The notes below the pieces were generated by a model that worked only from the letters and a program-made list of their open reading frames with translations, was not told where the DNA came from and did no database searches. A DNA stretch of 64,000 nucleotides from Hydractinia symbiolongicarpus (Eukaryota > Cnidaria > Hydrozoa > Anthoathecata > Hydractiniidae): contig NC_079875.1 in NCBI RefSeq assembly GCF_029227915.1, forward strand, positions 27,464,001-27,528,000. Direction: 5' to 3'. The position numbers and the translations under genes were made by a program. Below are positions 1 to 8,999 of this stretch, one piece after another. Positions within the stretch are counted from its first letter, which is position 1. Each line of letters begins with the position of its first letter.

Positions 1-2
1 CA

Positions 3-542
3 ATGGCTCAGAAACTCCTTAACGAGATTGTTCACGTTGATCGCCTAGCGGCTCAGCAAGAGCAAGAGAAGGCTGATGATATCGAAATGATGCCGCTGCT
101 CGAGAACGTCCTTGATGAAACGGAGAGCCTGATCGATCGCCTAGCGGCTCCGCAGGAGCAAGAGACTCCCTTTGGCGCCAGCGATCGCCTAGCGGCTCAG
201 CAAGAGCAAGCCTTCACAGAGCGTGAAAGAAGAGGGCTCAACCTCGAGCTTCAAACGCTAAGGGGTAACCTGAAGCACTTGAAAAGCAAGATGATCTTCT
301 ACGACAGCGAGATCGCCAAAGCAGAAGCCCAGGTGAAAAGGCATGAGACGAAGAAAGCTACACCTGGAGTATCAGAGGAACAGCAAACTATCTGGAACGA
401 AGACATTGCAAAGGCTAGGGAAGATCTAGAACGACTCCAAGATCAAAAGGAAGTAGGACGAGAAGCACACGGTTTACTATCATCTGACATTCAGAGCCAA
501 CTGAAAGAAGGAAACGCTGATGAAAATCGCAGAAGGCGATAA
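3..542 (+). CDS. Coiled-coil protein with repeated RLAAQQEQ motif
   Basis: The 179-residue ORF opens at ATG 3-5, so the true start may lie outside the window. The N-terminal third carries three copies of a short motif (RLAAQQEQ, RLAAPQEQ, RLAAQQEQ) encoded by near-identical DNA at about 39-68, 135-165 and 183-210. Residues from about 70 to 165 are strongly heptad-like and charged, predicting a long coiled coil. The last 23 bases overlap the next ORF in another frame, an arrangement typical of compact viral genomes. No enzymatic motif is seen. It may be a structural or scaffold protein of the virus-like cluster, but function is unknown. Confidence 0.5.
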   Translation: MAQKLLNEIVHVDRLAAQQEQEKADDIEMMPLLENVLDETESLIDRLAAPQEQETPFGASDRLAAQQEQAFTERERRGLNLELQTLRGNLKHLKSKMIFYDSEIAKAEAQVKRHETKKATPGVSEEQQTIWNEDIAKAREDLERLQDQKEVGREAHGLLSSDIQSQLKEGNADENRRRR

Positions 543-921
543 ATCTCTAGCTGAAAAGCTTAGAATCTTGTTCAAGGAGCAAGAGATTACTATAGGAAGC
601 ACCGTCTCGGCTGTTGGTCTACTGATTTCCACCATCGTACTCGCAGTTACAGGTGGTGGAAGAGCGGGTGCTGCAGCTGGAGGAAGCGCTGGGAAAAACG
701 GTTTTATACAAAAACAGCTGGAAAGGCTTGGAAAATTTTTGAAATACCTGGCAGGTAAGGCAGGTGCGGCGCTACCAGGGATTATTGGCACGGTTGTCTC
801 GTTCTTTTTTAGAGTAGCAGCAAAAGTTGTTGAATACGCAGCCAAACACCTCTACATGACAATCGCTGCTGCCGTCGCTTTTGTTGTGGCCTACGTTGGG
901 AAGGGTGACAAACTATCGTAA
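520..921 (+). CDS. Small membrane-active-like protein with Ala/Gly-rich hydrophobic helices
   Basis: The 133-residue ORF has an ATG at 520 overlapping the upstream stop. It has a charged N-terminus (residues 1-25), a first hydrophobic helix (about 28-45), a Gly/Ala-rich linker, a basic amphipathic segment (about 60-85), a second hydrophobic stretch with the pattern GKAGAALPGIIGTVVSFFF, and a third helix near the C-terminus. This architecture fits a virion-associated or membrane-interacting small protein; I recall similar proteins with a LRILF-EQ-IT start in cnidarian repeats. No catalytic motif is seen. The lead from residue motif to virion role is inference. Confidence 0.5.
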   Translation: MKIAEGDKSLAEKLRILFKEQEITIGSTVSAVGLLISTIVLAVTGGGRAGAAAGGSAGKNGFIQKQLERLGKFLKYLAGKAGAALPGIIGTVVSFFFRVAAKVVEYAAKHLYMTIAAAVAFVVAYVGKGDKLS

Positions 922-928
922 ATATTAG

Positions 929-953
929 TGCTCCTGCGGAGCCGCTAGGCGAT
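929..953. repeat. Inverted 25-nt copy of the RLAA-coding box
   Basis: Bases 929-953 are the exact reverse complement of 136-160, which lies inside the coding repeat of the first gene. The copy sits in the short gap between the end of the plus-strand membrane-protein gene and the convergent minus gene. Because one copy is coding and the other intergenic, the conserved unit may act at DNA or RNA level, or it may be a chance product of local rearrangement. Confidence 0.7.
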
Positions 954-958
954 ATAAA

Positions 959-976
959 TGTGTTGAACAAAACACA
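959..976. terminator. Hairpin between convergent genes (6-bp stem)
   Basis: TGTGTT (959-964) and AACACA (971-976) form a stem around the loop GAACAA. It lies between the plus ORF ending at 921 and the minus ORF ending at 985. Read on the other strand its core (GTGTTTTGTTCAACAC) resembles the stronger hairpin at 3463-3492. A 3'-end processing role is inferred from position only. Confidence 0.4.
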
Positions 977-984
977 CTAGCCTT

Positions 985-2103
985 TTATTTCTTCAACCAA
1001 ATATACATTAGGATCGATACTACTCCCGTTGTAATTAAGCCAGCTTTGATGTCATCGTGTTTTTCGGCCTCTATTGTTAGCGTAGTCTGCGTCTCCACCC
1101 TGTGCTTCTCATGTTTAGGGATCACGCGGCTCACCTGTGGAGGGCGGCGATCAACAATGGCCTGATTCGCGTTAATCTTCGGATTTATACCGATGGGGAA
1201 ATAATCCTTGCTAATCAAAATTTTGCTCGTGAGGCTCATATTACTTGGGATCATATAGACGCCATGAGCAACACTAAAATCCACCTTGGACCTTGCATAT
1301 TTCAGCACATTTTGAAATTCGGCAATTTCCTTACCAGTGTCGCTAGGTCTAATTATCACATCCTAAAATGTCGTCAGGTACAGGCGTTGAGCATCAATTG
1401 CGCTGCCTTGGTTTCCAATGATTCCAGATCTTGCATTTGCATGGCTTTCGAGAATTAGGTAGGCATAGAAGCGCACGCTTTGGGATAACCGTTCAATACC
1501 AATACGAGTGAGGCCCTGGGATTTTTTAATGATCCAGCGACTCCACGAGTCCTCGTCAAGATAGCTAGGGCCTGAACCAGGATAATCTTTGCGATGAAGT
1601 TGCCAACTACTGAAGATGGTTTCGTTCCTCCACTCCTGCTCACTACCAGCTACTCCAAACTCGCGAGCTAGTTGCTGGAGTTTTTGTTTGTTGAAGGGGT
1701 TGTTTAGACGTCGAAATCTAACTGAGCCCGGTAGAGAAATGTCAAGCTCCGATAGAATTTTACGGATTTGGAAATAGGCGTGAAATCGATACACGGCACG
1801 AATCATAGGCAACTCGGAGGTAAGATGCTGCATGGAAATACCGCAAGCAGATGTTGCACAGTAGGTAGCAAAATTAAGTTGAGTGGACCAGAGACTGAAA
1901 CAGTGGCTGTTCCACTCCTTCACTAGCCCGCTAGTGGCAGAATGGAATTCATAGGCGACAAAGATGTCTGGGAATTTCACCCTGAACGAGGACCCTTGAG
2001 CATCAATAACGATGTTCTGCATTGAAAGATCATCAAGTCTCTCTAAATATCTCCCATGGTTGGGTGCATACTTTGCTTTCGGGTTGTATGAGTAAATGCT
2101 CAT
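985..2103 (-). pseudogene. Conserved virus-like protein with C-terminal TM anchor, broken by an in-frame TAG
   Basis: Reading starts at ATG 2103-2101 and runs about 247 codons to a TAG at 1363-1365. The same frame then stays open to 985, ending in a hydrophobic segment (GLITTGVVSILMYIWLKK) that looks like a C-terminal membrane anchor. The open frame on both sides, and my memory of full-length relatives, suggest one roughly 370-residue protein with a nonsense mutation rather than two genes. The first part is rich in aromatic residues (YNPKAKYAPNHGRYLERL start, later LWSTQLNFA and FHAYFQIRK). No enzyme motif is seen. It starts head-to-head with the plus gene at 2096, the two ATGs overlapping by eight bases. 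Function unknown, possibly structural. Confidence 0.5.
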
Positions 2104-3440
2104 CTTTTCTTTAAGAATAAACACGAGACAGCTGTATGTTACGGATATAGAGAAGCCTACGATTTTTGACGATTACCTAGGGCAGGACACGAGAATTGCC
2201 CTGAAATCGATAAGTATCAGGCCCGTATGGCTAAACCTTTACAGCGACAATGATTTTGTCATTCGTAGGACAGGGCCTGATCAGACAGAGACTAGAATTG
2301 AAATTATGAACGGTCTATACAGGATAGAGAGTTTGGCAACCATCGTCAACAGTCAGGCAGGGGACCAGATCAAATTGTTTGTATTAAAAAATGGACTCTG
2401 TAGGCTTAGGGTTAGTGACGGGTATACTGTGGTAATCCATCGACAACTGCAGGAGCTTATGGGGCTACCCTACGACCCTGCAAAAAAAGTATTTTACCAA
2501 AGGCGACTATGACAGCTTCTACAAAACTGACGTGTACCAAAGATTGAGACTCGTTTGCCCCCAGCTGGATGAAGACGATAGCCTACTGGATGGGAAAAAA
2601 TCAAAAGTTCTTGCTTTGCTTCCCACCAGAGAGTTAAACGCATGGGGAGATATGCTTACATGGAGTTTTGACACTCCAATCTACCTTCCTTTGAAAGGCT
2701 CAACAGACAGACTGGAGTTCATGCTGACGGACGAGCATCATCATGAAAAAAATGTTTCGTTCGTCGGAATTACGATGCATTTACTCATAGAATATTTGGC
2801 TGATACAATGAAGCTTTACCCAACTTTGCCGCTAAGTGCGCCTGAGCATGAGCCTGAAGAAAGTCAGGTATACAGACTAAAAAAGATCGAAGAAATCGAG
2901 CAGTACCTACGGTCTGAGATCAAAGAGAGAGAAAAACTCTACAAAAAGTTCAAGCTTTGGGGAATGGGGCTTCGTTATGCTGATCATGGCATGATTGCTG
3001 TTACTGTCATCACCTCCGCAGCAGGTATTGCCACGCTTACAACCGGATTCGGAGCCCCCATAGCAATTGGTCTTGAAGCCGCGGCTCTTGCAGTGGGCAT
3101 AGGCCAAGTAGGTTTGAAGAATGCTTCCAAACGGATACAGTATAAGGTGCACAAACATGAGTGCATCAAACTCCTAGCTGAATCAAAACTAGACACTGTA
3201 TACGATGAGATCTCCAGAGCGATCCAAGATGGTACAATTTCAGACGATGAGTTTACATGGATTATGCAGGAAAAACAGCGCTACATGGTGCTCAAAGAGC
3301 AGATCCGACAATGAACGAAAAAAGCTGTGAAATCCATCAACGACAATGAACGCGCAGGGTTGCTAGCACAAGGTAGGCAAGAAGCTAAAGATGAAATTTT
3401 TAAAAAACTGCAATCTGCGCAGTATGCCAGCGCTACTTAG
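2096..3440 (+). pseudogene. Two-part virus-like protein with hydrophobic helical domain, frameshifted and with in-frame TGA
   Basis: Two ORFs (2096-2512 and 2532-3314) belong together. The first loses frame at a run of seven A (2482-2488); shifting one base there makes the frame continuous into the second without another stop. The second ORF reads through a TGA at 3312-3314 in the same frame to a TAG at 3438-3440. The N-terminal part is beta-rich (about 250 residues, with RIALKSISI and later VCPQLDEDDSLLDGKKSK). The C-terminal part has a coiled-coil stretch (about 2870-2960) followed by a long Ala/Gly-rich hydrophobic hairpin (about 2990-3110) and a charged helical tail. I recall both modules in cnidarian virus-like repeats. 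Exact role unknown; a virion or membrane protein is a guess. Confidence 0.5.
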
Positions 3441-3462
3441 AGTCTCCACCTGCTTATTCGTA

Positions 3463-3492
3463 GATCTAGTGTATTGTTCAAAACACTAGATC
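3463..3492. terminator. Perfect 10-bp stem hairpin between convergent genes
   Basis: GATCTAGTGT (3463-3472) pairs with ACACTAGATC (3483-3492) around a 10-nt loop. It lies 23 bases after the plus-strand stop at 3440 and overlaps the minus-strand stop codon (3486-3488) of the SAP-like gene, so it could serve both genes as a 3'-end signal. Giant viruses such as mimivirus use palindromes of this kind for polyadenylation (established there); its use here is inference. Confidence 0.6.
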
Positions 3493-3782
3493 ACAACCTC
3501 AAGCACTTCTCCCGTATCTTGTTCTATGAGCAAGTCGCCATCATGTACGACATGTCGCTGAGCGAGATCCCTCAAATATTGTTCAAGATTTTTCTCCCAT
3601 GCAATTTTAACACAAGGTTCGCAGTACGGTCCGTCCGTTTGTGTCGACGCATCCTTATACTTGACTTTGCGTATGGCTTCGATAACGTCTACTCGCTTCA
3701 ACGTAGAGTACCCTTTGAGACCTAAGGCTTTAGCTTCTTGACGCAGTTTGTCCATTTGTTTATGTGAACAGCGACAAGACAC
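3486..3782 (-). CDS. SAP-like DNA-binding domain protein
   Basis: The 98-residue ORF starts with MSCRCSHKQMDKLRQEAKAL. Residues about 9-40 fit a SAP/Rho-N fold: a helix (KLRQEAKALGLKG), a short turn (YSTLKR) and a second helix (VDVIEAIRKVK). SAP-like domains usually bind nucleic acid. After it come a CxxC pair (CEPC, about residue 54) and an acidic C-terminus. The stop overlaps the 3463-3492 hairpin. It sits in the minus-strand half of the virus-like cluster, next to a second, shorter SAP-like ORF. The domain call rests on pattern and length only. Confidence 0.55.
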   Translation of the reverse strand: MSCRCSHKQMDKLRQEAKALGLKGYSTLKRVDVIEAIRKVKYKDASTQTDGPYCEPCVKIAWEKNLEQYLRDLAQRHVVHDGDLLIEQDTGEVLEVVI

Positions 3783-3816
3783 ATTCTACATGGAGATGGC
3801 TTTTCCTCCGTTGTAG

Positions 3817-3839
3817 GTGGGGGATGAAACGTCCCCCAC
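3817..3839. terminator. 8-bp hairpin at the end of a small minus ORF
   Basis: GTGGGGGA (3817-3824) pairs with TCCCCCAC (3832-3839) around the loop TGAAACG. The stem touches the TAG (3839-3841) of the 39-residue minus ORF, the same geometry as at 3463-3492. Confidence 0.55.
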
Positions 3840-3958
3840 TACCACCCCGATCTGGGCACTTCAGATAAAGGCTTTTTGTCTTCCTTATCTACTTGCTCTC
3901 GGTTCATCGTTGAATAGCCACGAAGACCTCTCTCTCGCAAAATTTCCAGTGTGCTCAT
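3839..3958 (-). CDS. Short SAP-like ORF (39 residues)
   Basis: ATG at 3958-3956 opens a 39-codon frame that ends at TAG 3841-3839. Its first 20 residues (MSTLEILRERGLRGYSTMNR) repeat the helix-turn pattern of the SAP-like neighbour, including a shared GYST turn. It may be a truncated paralogue or a separate tiny gene. The stop abuts a hairpin and another hairpin (3971-3990) lies just upstream. Confidence 0.4.
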   Translation of the reverse strand: MSTLEILRERGLRGYSTMNREQVDKEDKKPLSEVPRSGW

Positions 3959-3970
3959 GGTTTATTTTTT

Positions 3971-3990
3971 TGTGACTGGAGACAGTCACA
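3971..3990. terminator. Perfect 8-bp hairpin with GAGA tetraloop
   Basis: TGTGACTG (3971-3978) and CAGTCACA (3983-3990) pair around GAGA. It stands between the small SAP-like ORF and the minus gene ending at 4082, so it may end the upstream minus transcript. A second, imperfect stem (GGAGC/GCTCC, 4030-4050, one bulged base) lies nearer that stop. Confidence 0.5.
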
Positions 3991-4081
3991 AAAGATCCTC
4001 ACTACTTTTGTCCTGGTTGCTATACCGCAGGAGCCACTTTAAGGTGCTCCACCAAAGTCATTTTGGATGCTCGTCAACCGT

Positions 4082-4402
4082 CTAGTCTTCCACTTCCACA
4101 AGGTCGTAATCATAGTAAAATTGACCAGGATTCTTCATAGATTGTTTCTTTCCCAGTGATTTGATAAACATCTGACCTGTTCGACCTATCAAAGCTTCTC
4201 GCAGCACACTCGTTGCCCATACTCGAAATCGTTCACCTGCGCAATCGATCAAGGTGATGACAGTTGCATCATCTTTTTTGGTCTTGATCTCTTCAACATA
4301 CTCAATTTTGAAGAAGATTCCAGTGGGAACATCACGCCACTTCATAATGCTCTCGTGTTCTGATTTCAAGGCATCGAATTGGTCTGCAGATAGGAAAGGC
4401 AT
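4082..4402 (-). CDS. Small beta-rich protein, possibly OB-fold
   Basis: The most likely start is the ATG encoding MPFLSADQFDALKSEHES (near 4402); the longer frame to 4510 begins inside a repeat and looks artificial. About 106 residues alternate hydrophobic and charged positions (GIFFKIEYVEEI, ATVITLIDCAGERFRVWA) and end FYYDYDLVEVED, a pattern compatible with a small OB-like nucleic-acid-binding barrel. I recall related proteins in the same cnidarian virus-like repeats. Fold and function are guesses; the ORF itself is clear. Confidence 0.4.
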   Translation of the reverse strand: MPFLSADQFDALKSEHESIMKWRDVPTGIFFKIEYVEEIKTKKDDATVITLIDCAGERFRVWATSVLREALIGRTGQMFIKSLGKKQSMKNPGQFYYDYDLVEVED

Positions 4403-4430
4403 CTCTTTATTATAGATTTTTAAACCAGGA

Positions 4431-4740
4431 TCAATAGCCCAATAAAATTTTTGTCGCACCCCACTCTTTGCACAGCTTAACAATCTCGATGTGACCATTT
4501 TTAGCTGCATTAGCTAGAGCCCAATTAAAGTCTGTCGCACCCCACTCTTTGCACAGCTTAACAATCTCAATGTGACTCTTATCAGCTGCAAGTCTCATGG
4601 GCCAATCAAAGTCCGTCGCCCCCCCACTCTTTGCACATCTTAACAATCTCGATGTGACCATTTTCAGCTGCTCTAGCTAGAGCCAAATCAAATTTCGTCG
4701 CACCCCACTCTTTGCACAGCTTAACAATCTCGATGTGACC
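4431..4740 (-). repeat. Ankyrin-like 27-residue repeats, frameshifted
   Basis: Four near-identical DNA units begin (CCACTCTTTG on the plus strand) at about 4461, 4542, 4624 and 4705. Spacings of 81, 82 and 81 bases give 27-codon units. The encoded unit (GHIEIVKLCKEWGAT then a NWAL.NAAKN-like half) resembles short ankyrin-type repeats known from some viral and cnidarian proteins. The 82-base spacing comes from an extra C in a C-run near 4620 and breaks the frame. The repeats run directly into the neighbouring beta-rich ORF, suggesting a rearrangement or recombination between repeats. Confidence 0.6.
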
Positions 4741-4749
4741 TTGAACCAA

Positions 4750-6829
4750 CTCATTTTTTCTTTTTTATTATATACAGATTTTTGACTTTCGGAGTTTTTT
4801 TGAAGTGGACAAAATTTGAGTAGGGAATTTCCCTACTCAAACAGATTTGCGCGTTTGTTGATGTCAGCAGTTTTGTCAGCATGATGTCACGTGTTTACGC
4901 ATTTGAGGCATGATGAAATCTGTGACGTCACAGCTGTTTTAGGGGGTCTAAAAGCAGCGTTTTTTAATAGGGTTTTGACCGTCGAAAACCTAAAACCTGG
5001 TTATAAGGGTGTACTACTCTAGCTACGTTGGTAAAATGACACTTCTTACTTCGTTAAGCAGGATCTAGATGCTTCCAATAATCGTATTTTCGATACTTTC
5101 TTGCTTTATTTTCTTGCATATTAGGTGCAAGTTCTTACCCATGTTAAAGTTTTGGTCTATACAACCGTGCGGAAATATTTATAAGTCGCAGTTGAGTCAA
5201 TTTTGATGACTTGATGTACGAGATACAATTCGCCACGGCGGCGATCATGTTGCAATACCAAACACCATAGATTTAGTTATTTTTTCTTAAAATTAACAAC
5301 TAGTTCATTTTTTAATAGATAACTTGACAGCGAATTCGTTTTTAATAATTTCGATTTTTTAGACATCTTCCTAAAAAATCGATGATACACTTATTTAATA
5401 TATTTGATGATAAGGATAACAATGTATATATACTTCAGGTAAAAACATATTTAATTGGGAGAAGAAGAAATATAAGATTAACAATGGCTAGCTTACGGCG
5501 TTAAAGATGAGAACATTTTGCAGATCTTATTTTTGCGATTCTGGCCTTAAAATATTTTTCGCAAAACAAAGTAAAAGTTTTTTTTATCTTTTTTTTTAAG
5601 TTATTACACTCCCTATATTCACGTTGATCTTTTTATAAGATTACCCTCAATTATTAAAAAGGGAAAGAAATATTAACTAGAATTAGGGAATAAATTTTTT
5701 TTAAAAAAAATATCAAGAAACAAAAAGAAGTTTCTAATGATTTCAAACACGATGAAAATATCAACGTTTTTTTTCTCAACTAGAATCTAAGCAGATAATG
5801 TGACGGGAAACAGTGCGAAAAAGTACACCTGGCTTTCCCACTTTATAATAAATACTCACTAACACAATCACTAACTACTTCTCCTTATCTTTAGTATTTA
5901 GATCTATATAGCATAAACTTTCAGTAACATCTTTTTATCAACTGTACCATTACATAGGCATATACAAATTAATAGAAGATTACGTCTTTACTCAAATTAG
6001 AGGAGTCACAGCAGAATTAAGAATGTATAAAAGATTGAGTTTCAATCTGTATTCGATTTTTGTAAACCGGTTTGGTTGTTAACCGATTTCAGCCTGACAA
6101 TCACCTAACATTATTTATTGAAAACTTTTGTTTTGAGAGTATTGTGGGTTGCTTATTAGATCATGCAAGTTTCAGCATTGGATTGCTTAATATTCTGTAT
6201 TTGTACCTTTAGTTTGCTGCTGTTCTTTTAAAGTTAAGAACAGGATCATAAAAAATATATTGTAAGGTATTCAGGTTTTGAATGCTTAAATAAGTTCTCT
6301 TTCAGAAGTGCCATGAGGGTGATATTACAGAAGCTGAAGAGAAAGAGAAACAAGATGGTTGCCCTAACGATAAAAGCAAGTGAAAACTTAATAAAACTCT
6401 TCTTAAAAAATATATTTTGATAAATAATCTTTTAGCATTTCTTATAAAAGGACATTTTATATGAAACATTTTATTTATCCAAACGTTTCTGCATGTATGA
6501 CTATACAAATGCAATTATCATCATACATATACTATTTTCAACTAACTGCTAAACATTTAGTTAATACGTTGATAGTTCCTAGTTTTTAAAAATAAATCTA
6601 CTTGTTGCATCTTCGCTGTCCTTGAAATTAGTTAATAAATCTTTTTGCCGAGAAATATTTGCGCGTTACCGTTAATTTGTGAAAAATAAGAGAAGGTTAT
6701 TACAATTAAGATTTTTTCAGAACAATAATTAGTTAAGTATCGTGTTGCAAAAATAACAAAACATTGGTATAATAACAGAACACTGGTAAAACATCAAATT
6801 AAAATAAATGGTGTGGACGGAAGGCGTTT
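4750..6829. other. AT-rich stretch without recognised genes
   Basis: No convincing coding sequence was found on either strand. A possible small exon (about 6305-6381, plus) follows a pyrimidine-rich TTCTCTTTCAG and ends in TGA, encoding mostly charged residues (about 25), but nothing supports it further. Short palindromes and A/T runs are common. Confidence 0.4.
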
Positions 6830-6963
6830 TTACTCGCACATCATCATCTTCATACTTCTTTGAGTTCTTTTTCGTTTTTTCATTCGTTCGTTAACTATTC
6901 TGGTTCGAATTCTTTCAAATGGTACACCGTGAAGATCCCCAAACAACTTCATTTCATCACTGG
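6830..6963 (-). pseudogene. Terminal exon of the decayed recombinase-like gene
   Basis: A 44-codon open stretch ends in TAA at 6830-6832 and is preceded by the acceptor TTTATTTGCAG. It joins in frame (phase 1) to a donor at 7177-7178 (ACGG|GTACG) of the next exon upstream on the minus strand. The product is basic (GVPFERIRTRIVNERMKK then KRKR). The matching phase supports a real former gene whose other exons are broken. Confidence 0.5.
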
Positions 6964-7161
6964 CTGCAAATAAAAATTATATAAGAAAAGGTTGTTCAAG
7001 AAGTCACTTAAAGGCTGTTTCGAGAATTGTAATAGAAGAAACTTTTCAGAAATTGTGCACAAAATAACGCAATGAAGATTAAGTGCACGTGTATTGCGAT
7101 GATGATTCAAGAAGAAAATTCATTTATAATATGGAGAGTTTTTTTTTACATTACTTAAATG

Positions 7162-8890
7162 TTAAAAAGTGATCGTACCCGTTCTCAGTTTGTACTTTCT
7201 CACAGGAGTAGACGTAGCCAACTTTCTTTTTAAATACAGCACTTTAGGGGAGTTTTCTTTATTAACTTTAGATGACTTAGTATTGCAGGCAACCACGTTG
7301 TGCCTTTTCTCTTTAGTAAGGCAGATGTTTACAGTCAAGGCTGGTGTTTTTACCATACCATCATCAACTTTAGATGAATTCGTATCGCAAGAAAATACGT
7401 TAGGTCCTTCTTTGTTAGTAGGGCAGATGCTTTAATTTGAAGCTAGTGTTTTTACCATAGTATTGATGCTATCGGGATCAGAACACGTAGTTGAACTAGA
7501 GTTGCTGCTGTGTGTAGCAGTGTCAATTTGTCAGGTTGGGAAACTTGATATATATTTCTATTTACATCACCACTATGACCAAAATGGTCAAAAGCCAACT
7601 GCTGTTCTGCCTCACTTAGCCCAAAGGATCCGATCAACGTCGACATACGGTGCCGATTCATAGTTCCATTTACCTTGTCAGACAGGTTAACTTTTTTGCA
7701 ACACGCCGTAAGCGAGTGCCAACCTGATACATGGTTATCGCTTCCTTTTGTGGACGCAAATACGTGTTCATTCTTGTCTGCTACATTTCAGTGTTTTCTG
7801 ATAGCAAAATCGCAGAGAAAATTTATTGCATTCACAACGTCACATTCACAACGTCAGGCTGAAAGAAAACTGGAACTTGTTTGTTACCTTTACCTTCCTG
7901 AAAGGTTATTCGGTTACCGGTTTTAATTGCACTTTGATATTGTTCACGCGTTTCGGGACGCAACCATATACCATCAATAGCTTCTTTCCACTGATGTATA
8001 AAAAGACGAGCAGGTTCCGCAATTCTTCTCCTGTTGTACATGGTAAGCCTGGCACAAACTGCATCACGCACATCAACATATATTTCTGCAGGTAATTCAT
8101 TAGCTAACTTTTCTTTCGAAGTTAAATTTCGCAAGTAAATAGTTAGCTGTTTTACAGCCTCGCTAGTGGGGAGGTTTCCCGGATTTCGAGTGGTTTTGTT
8201 CGTCTTTTACTTTATTTCATATAAAGCTCCTGCAAATACCTCGTGCTCGACTCAGCACTGCGATAAACTCTCTCACCTGGTCAGCTTTCATATCTCCCTC
8301 AACTAAATAATGAGCCTGGAACATCTTAGCCGTGCCTTTGATAGTATTTTGTGACTGCACTTTTAGACCACATTCTCATCATCCCCACATAACTTGTCGA
8401 TAGCGCTTCTTTGTTTTTTCCTTTTACTAACCATTTTTGCTTTGTACGGTAAATGCTAGTTCTTCCGTAGCGGTATCAATCACTTCGCCCAAGCCATCAT
8501 CAAGGTCCACACACCAGTGCCGCTAACTATGTTTTTTTCATTTACTGGTGGCATTGGCGGAAGGATTTCTCCAGAAGTTTGAGTTGATAGAATGAATTTA
8601 TTATTTTTATCGTTACTAACAGTATCAGACATAATAGTAGATGCTTTTTCCTTTTTGCCACTGTGACAACAGGGATAGCTCAGATACTGACAAGAAAGAA
8701 GTAATGTTTACCAGCAAATGTACGCGTGATAAAAGTACAAATGGTAAAAACGGAGGAGATAACCATGCACCTAAACCCTCTGAAGAAATTTGTCCGCCAA
8801 TTCTCTAATGTTAGCACTAAACACAACACTGCCTTCTTCACTATCTTCTTCACCATCCGAAGGCTCAGTGACTCTTAATGTACCTTTAAC
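7162..8890 (-). pseudogene. Decayed tyrosine-recombinase-like gene (YR family copy A)
   Basis: Fragments on the minus strand align in order to one protein family. 8771-8890 is an acidic exon after TTTTCAG. About 8150-7832 holds a box-I-like segment (CARLTMYNRRRIAEPARL) and the glycine/lysine motif GKGNKQVPVFF. About 7800-7450 carries the rest of the core (FASTKGSDNHVSGWHSL, NRHRMSTL, then FDHFGHSGDVNRNIYQ, with the likely catalytic H and Y). Lesions include a short duplication near 7838-7862 that shifts frame, a TGA after the box around 7790, and further shifts. Downstream a 102-bp in-frame tandem repeat (about 7265-7460) encodes 34-residue units. The same family occurs at 22236-24264. It is recombinase-like by motif order; activity is not expected. 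Confidence 0.6.
7265..7468 (-). repeat. Two 102-bp coding tandem repeats
   Basis: The plus-strand marker ACTTTAGATGA occurs at 7265 and 7367 and the following block (ending GTTTTTACCATA) repeats at the same 102-base interval. On the minus strand each unit encodes about 34 residues with the skeleton MVKT.A, IC.T, NV..C and SSKV. The upstream unit carries a stop. It belongs to the tail of the decayed recombinase-like gene. Confidence 0.6.
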
Positions 8891-8999
8891 CTGAAAACAT
8901 TTTTAGGCAAATATATCTTTAATCGTAACAAATAAAAGTTAAAACACTAAACCAGGCACCTAGCCTAAAGTTTTGACAAATTCAAATTATTTAATCATT

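Larger units (their letters stand above)
1..4740. mobile_element. Degenerate virus-like (Polinton/PLV-like?) gene cluster, truncated by window start
   Basis: A tightly packed block of ORFs unlike the rest of the window: genes are mostly intronless, overlap (520-542; 2096-2103) or converge with hairpins between them, and base use is more GC-rich than the AT-rich DNA beyond about 4750. Contents in order are a coiled-coil protein, a small membrane protein, a 380-residue protein with a C-terminal membrane anchor (minus), a protein with a hydrophobic domain (plus), two SAP-like genes (minus), a small beta-rich protein and ankyrin-like repeats. The set resembles families I recall in cnidarian genomes that look like endogenous Polinton-like virus elements; this comes from memory, not a search. 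No polymerase, integrase or capsid gene is visible, but the left side is cut by the window. Three in-frame or frameshifting breaks show the copy is decayed. No terminal inverted repeat was found near 4750. Confidence 0.5.

Noticed and set aside
1102-1458. Plus-strand 118-codon frame
   Set aside because: It is the antisense shadow of the minus-strand virus-like gene at 985-2103, which has better composition.
5000-6800. Continuation of the virus-like cluster to the right of 4750
   Set aside because: Base composition and ORF density drop sharply and no further related ORF is found.
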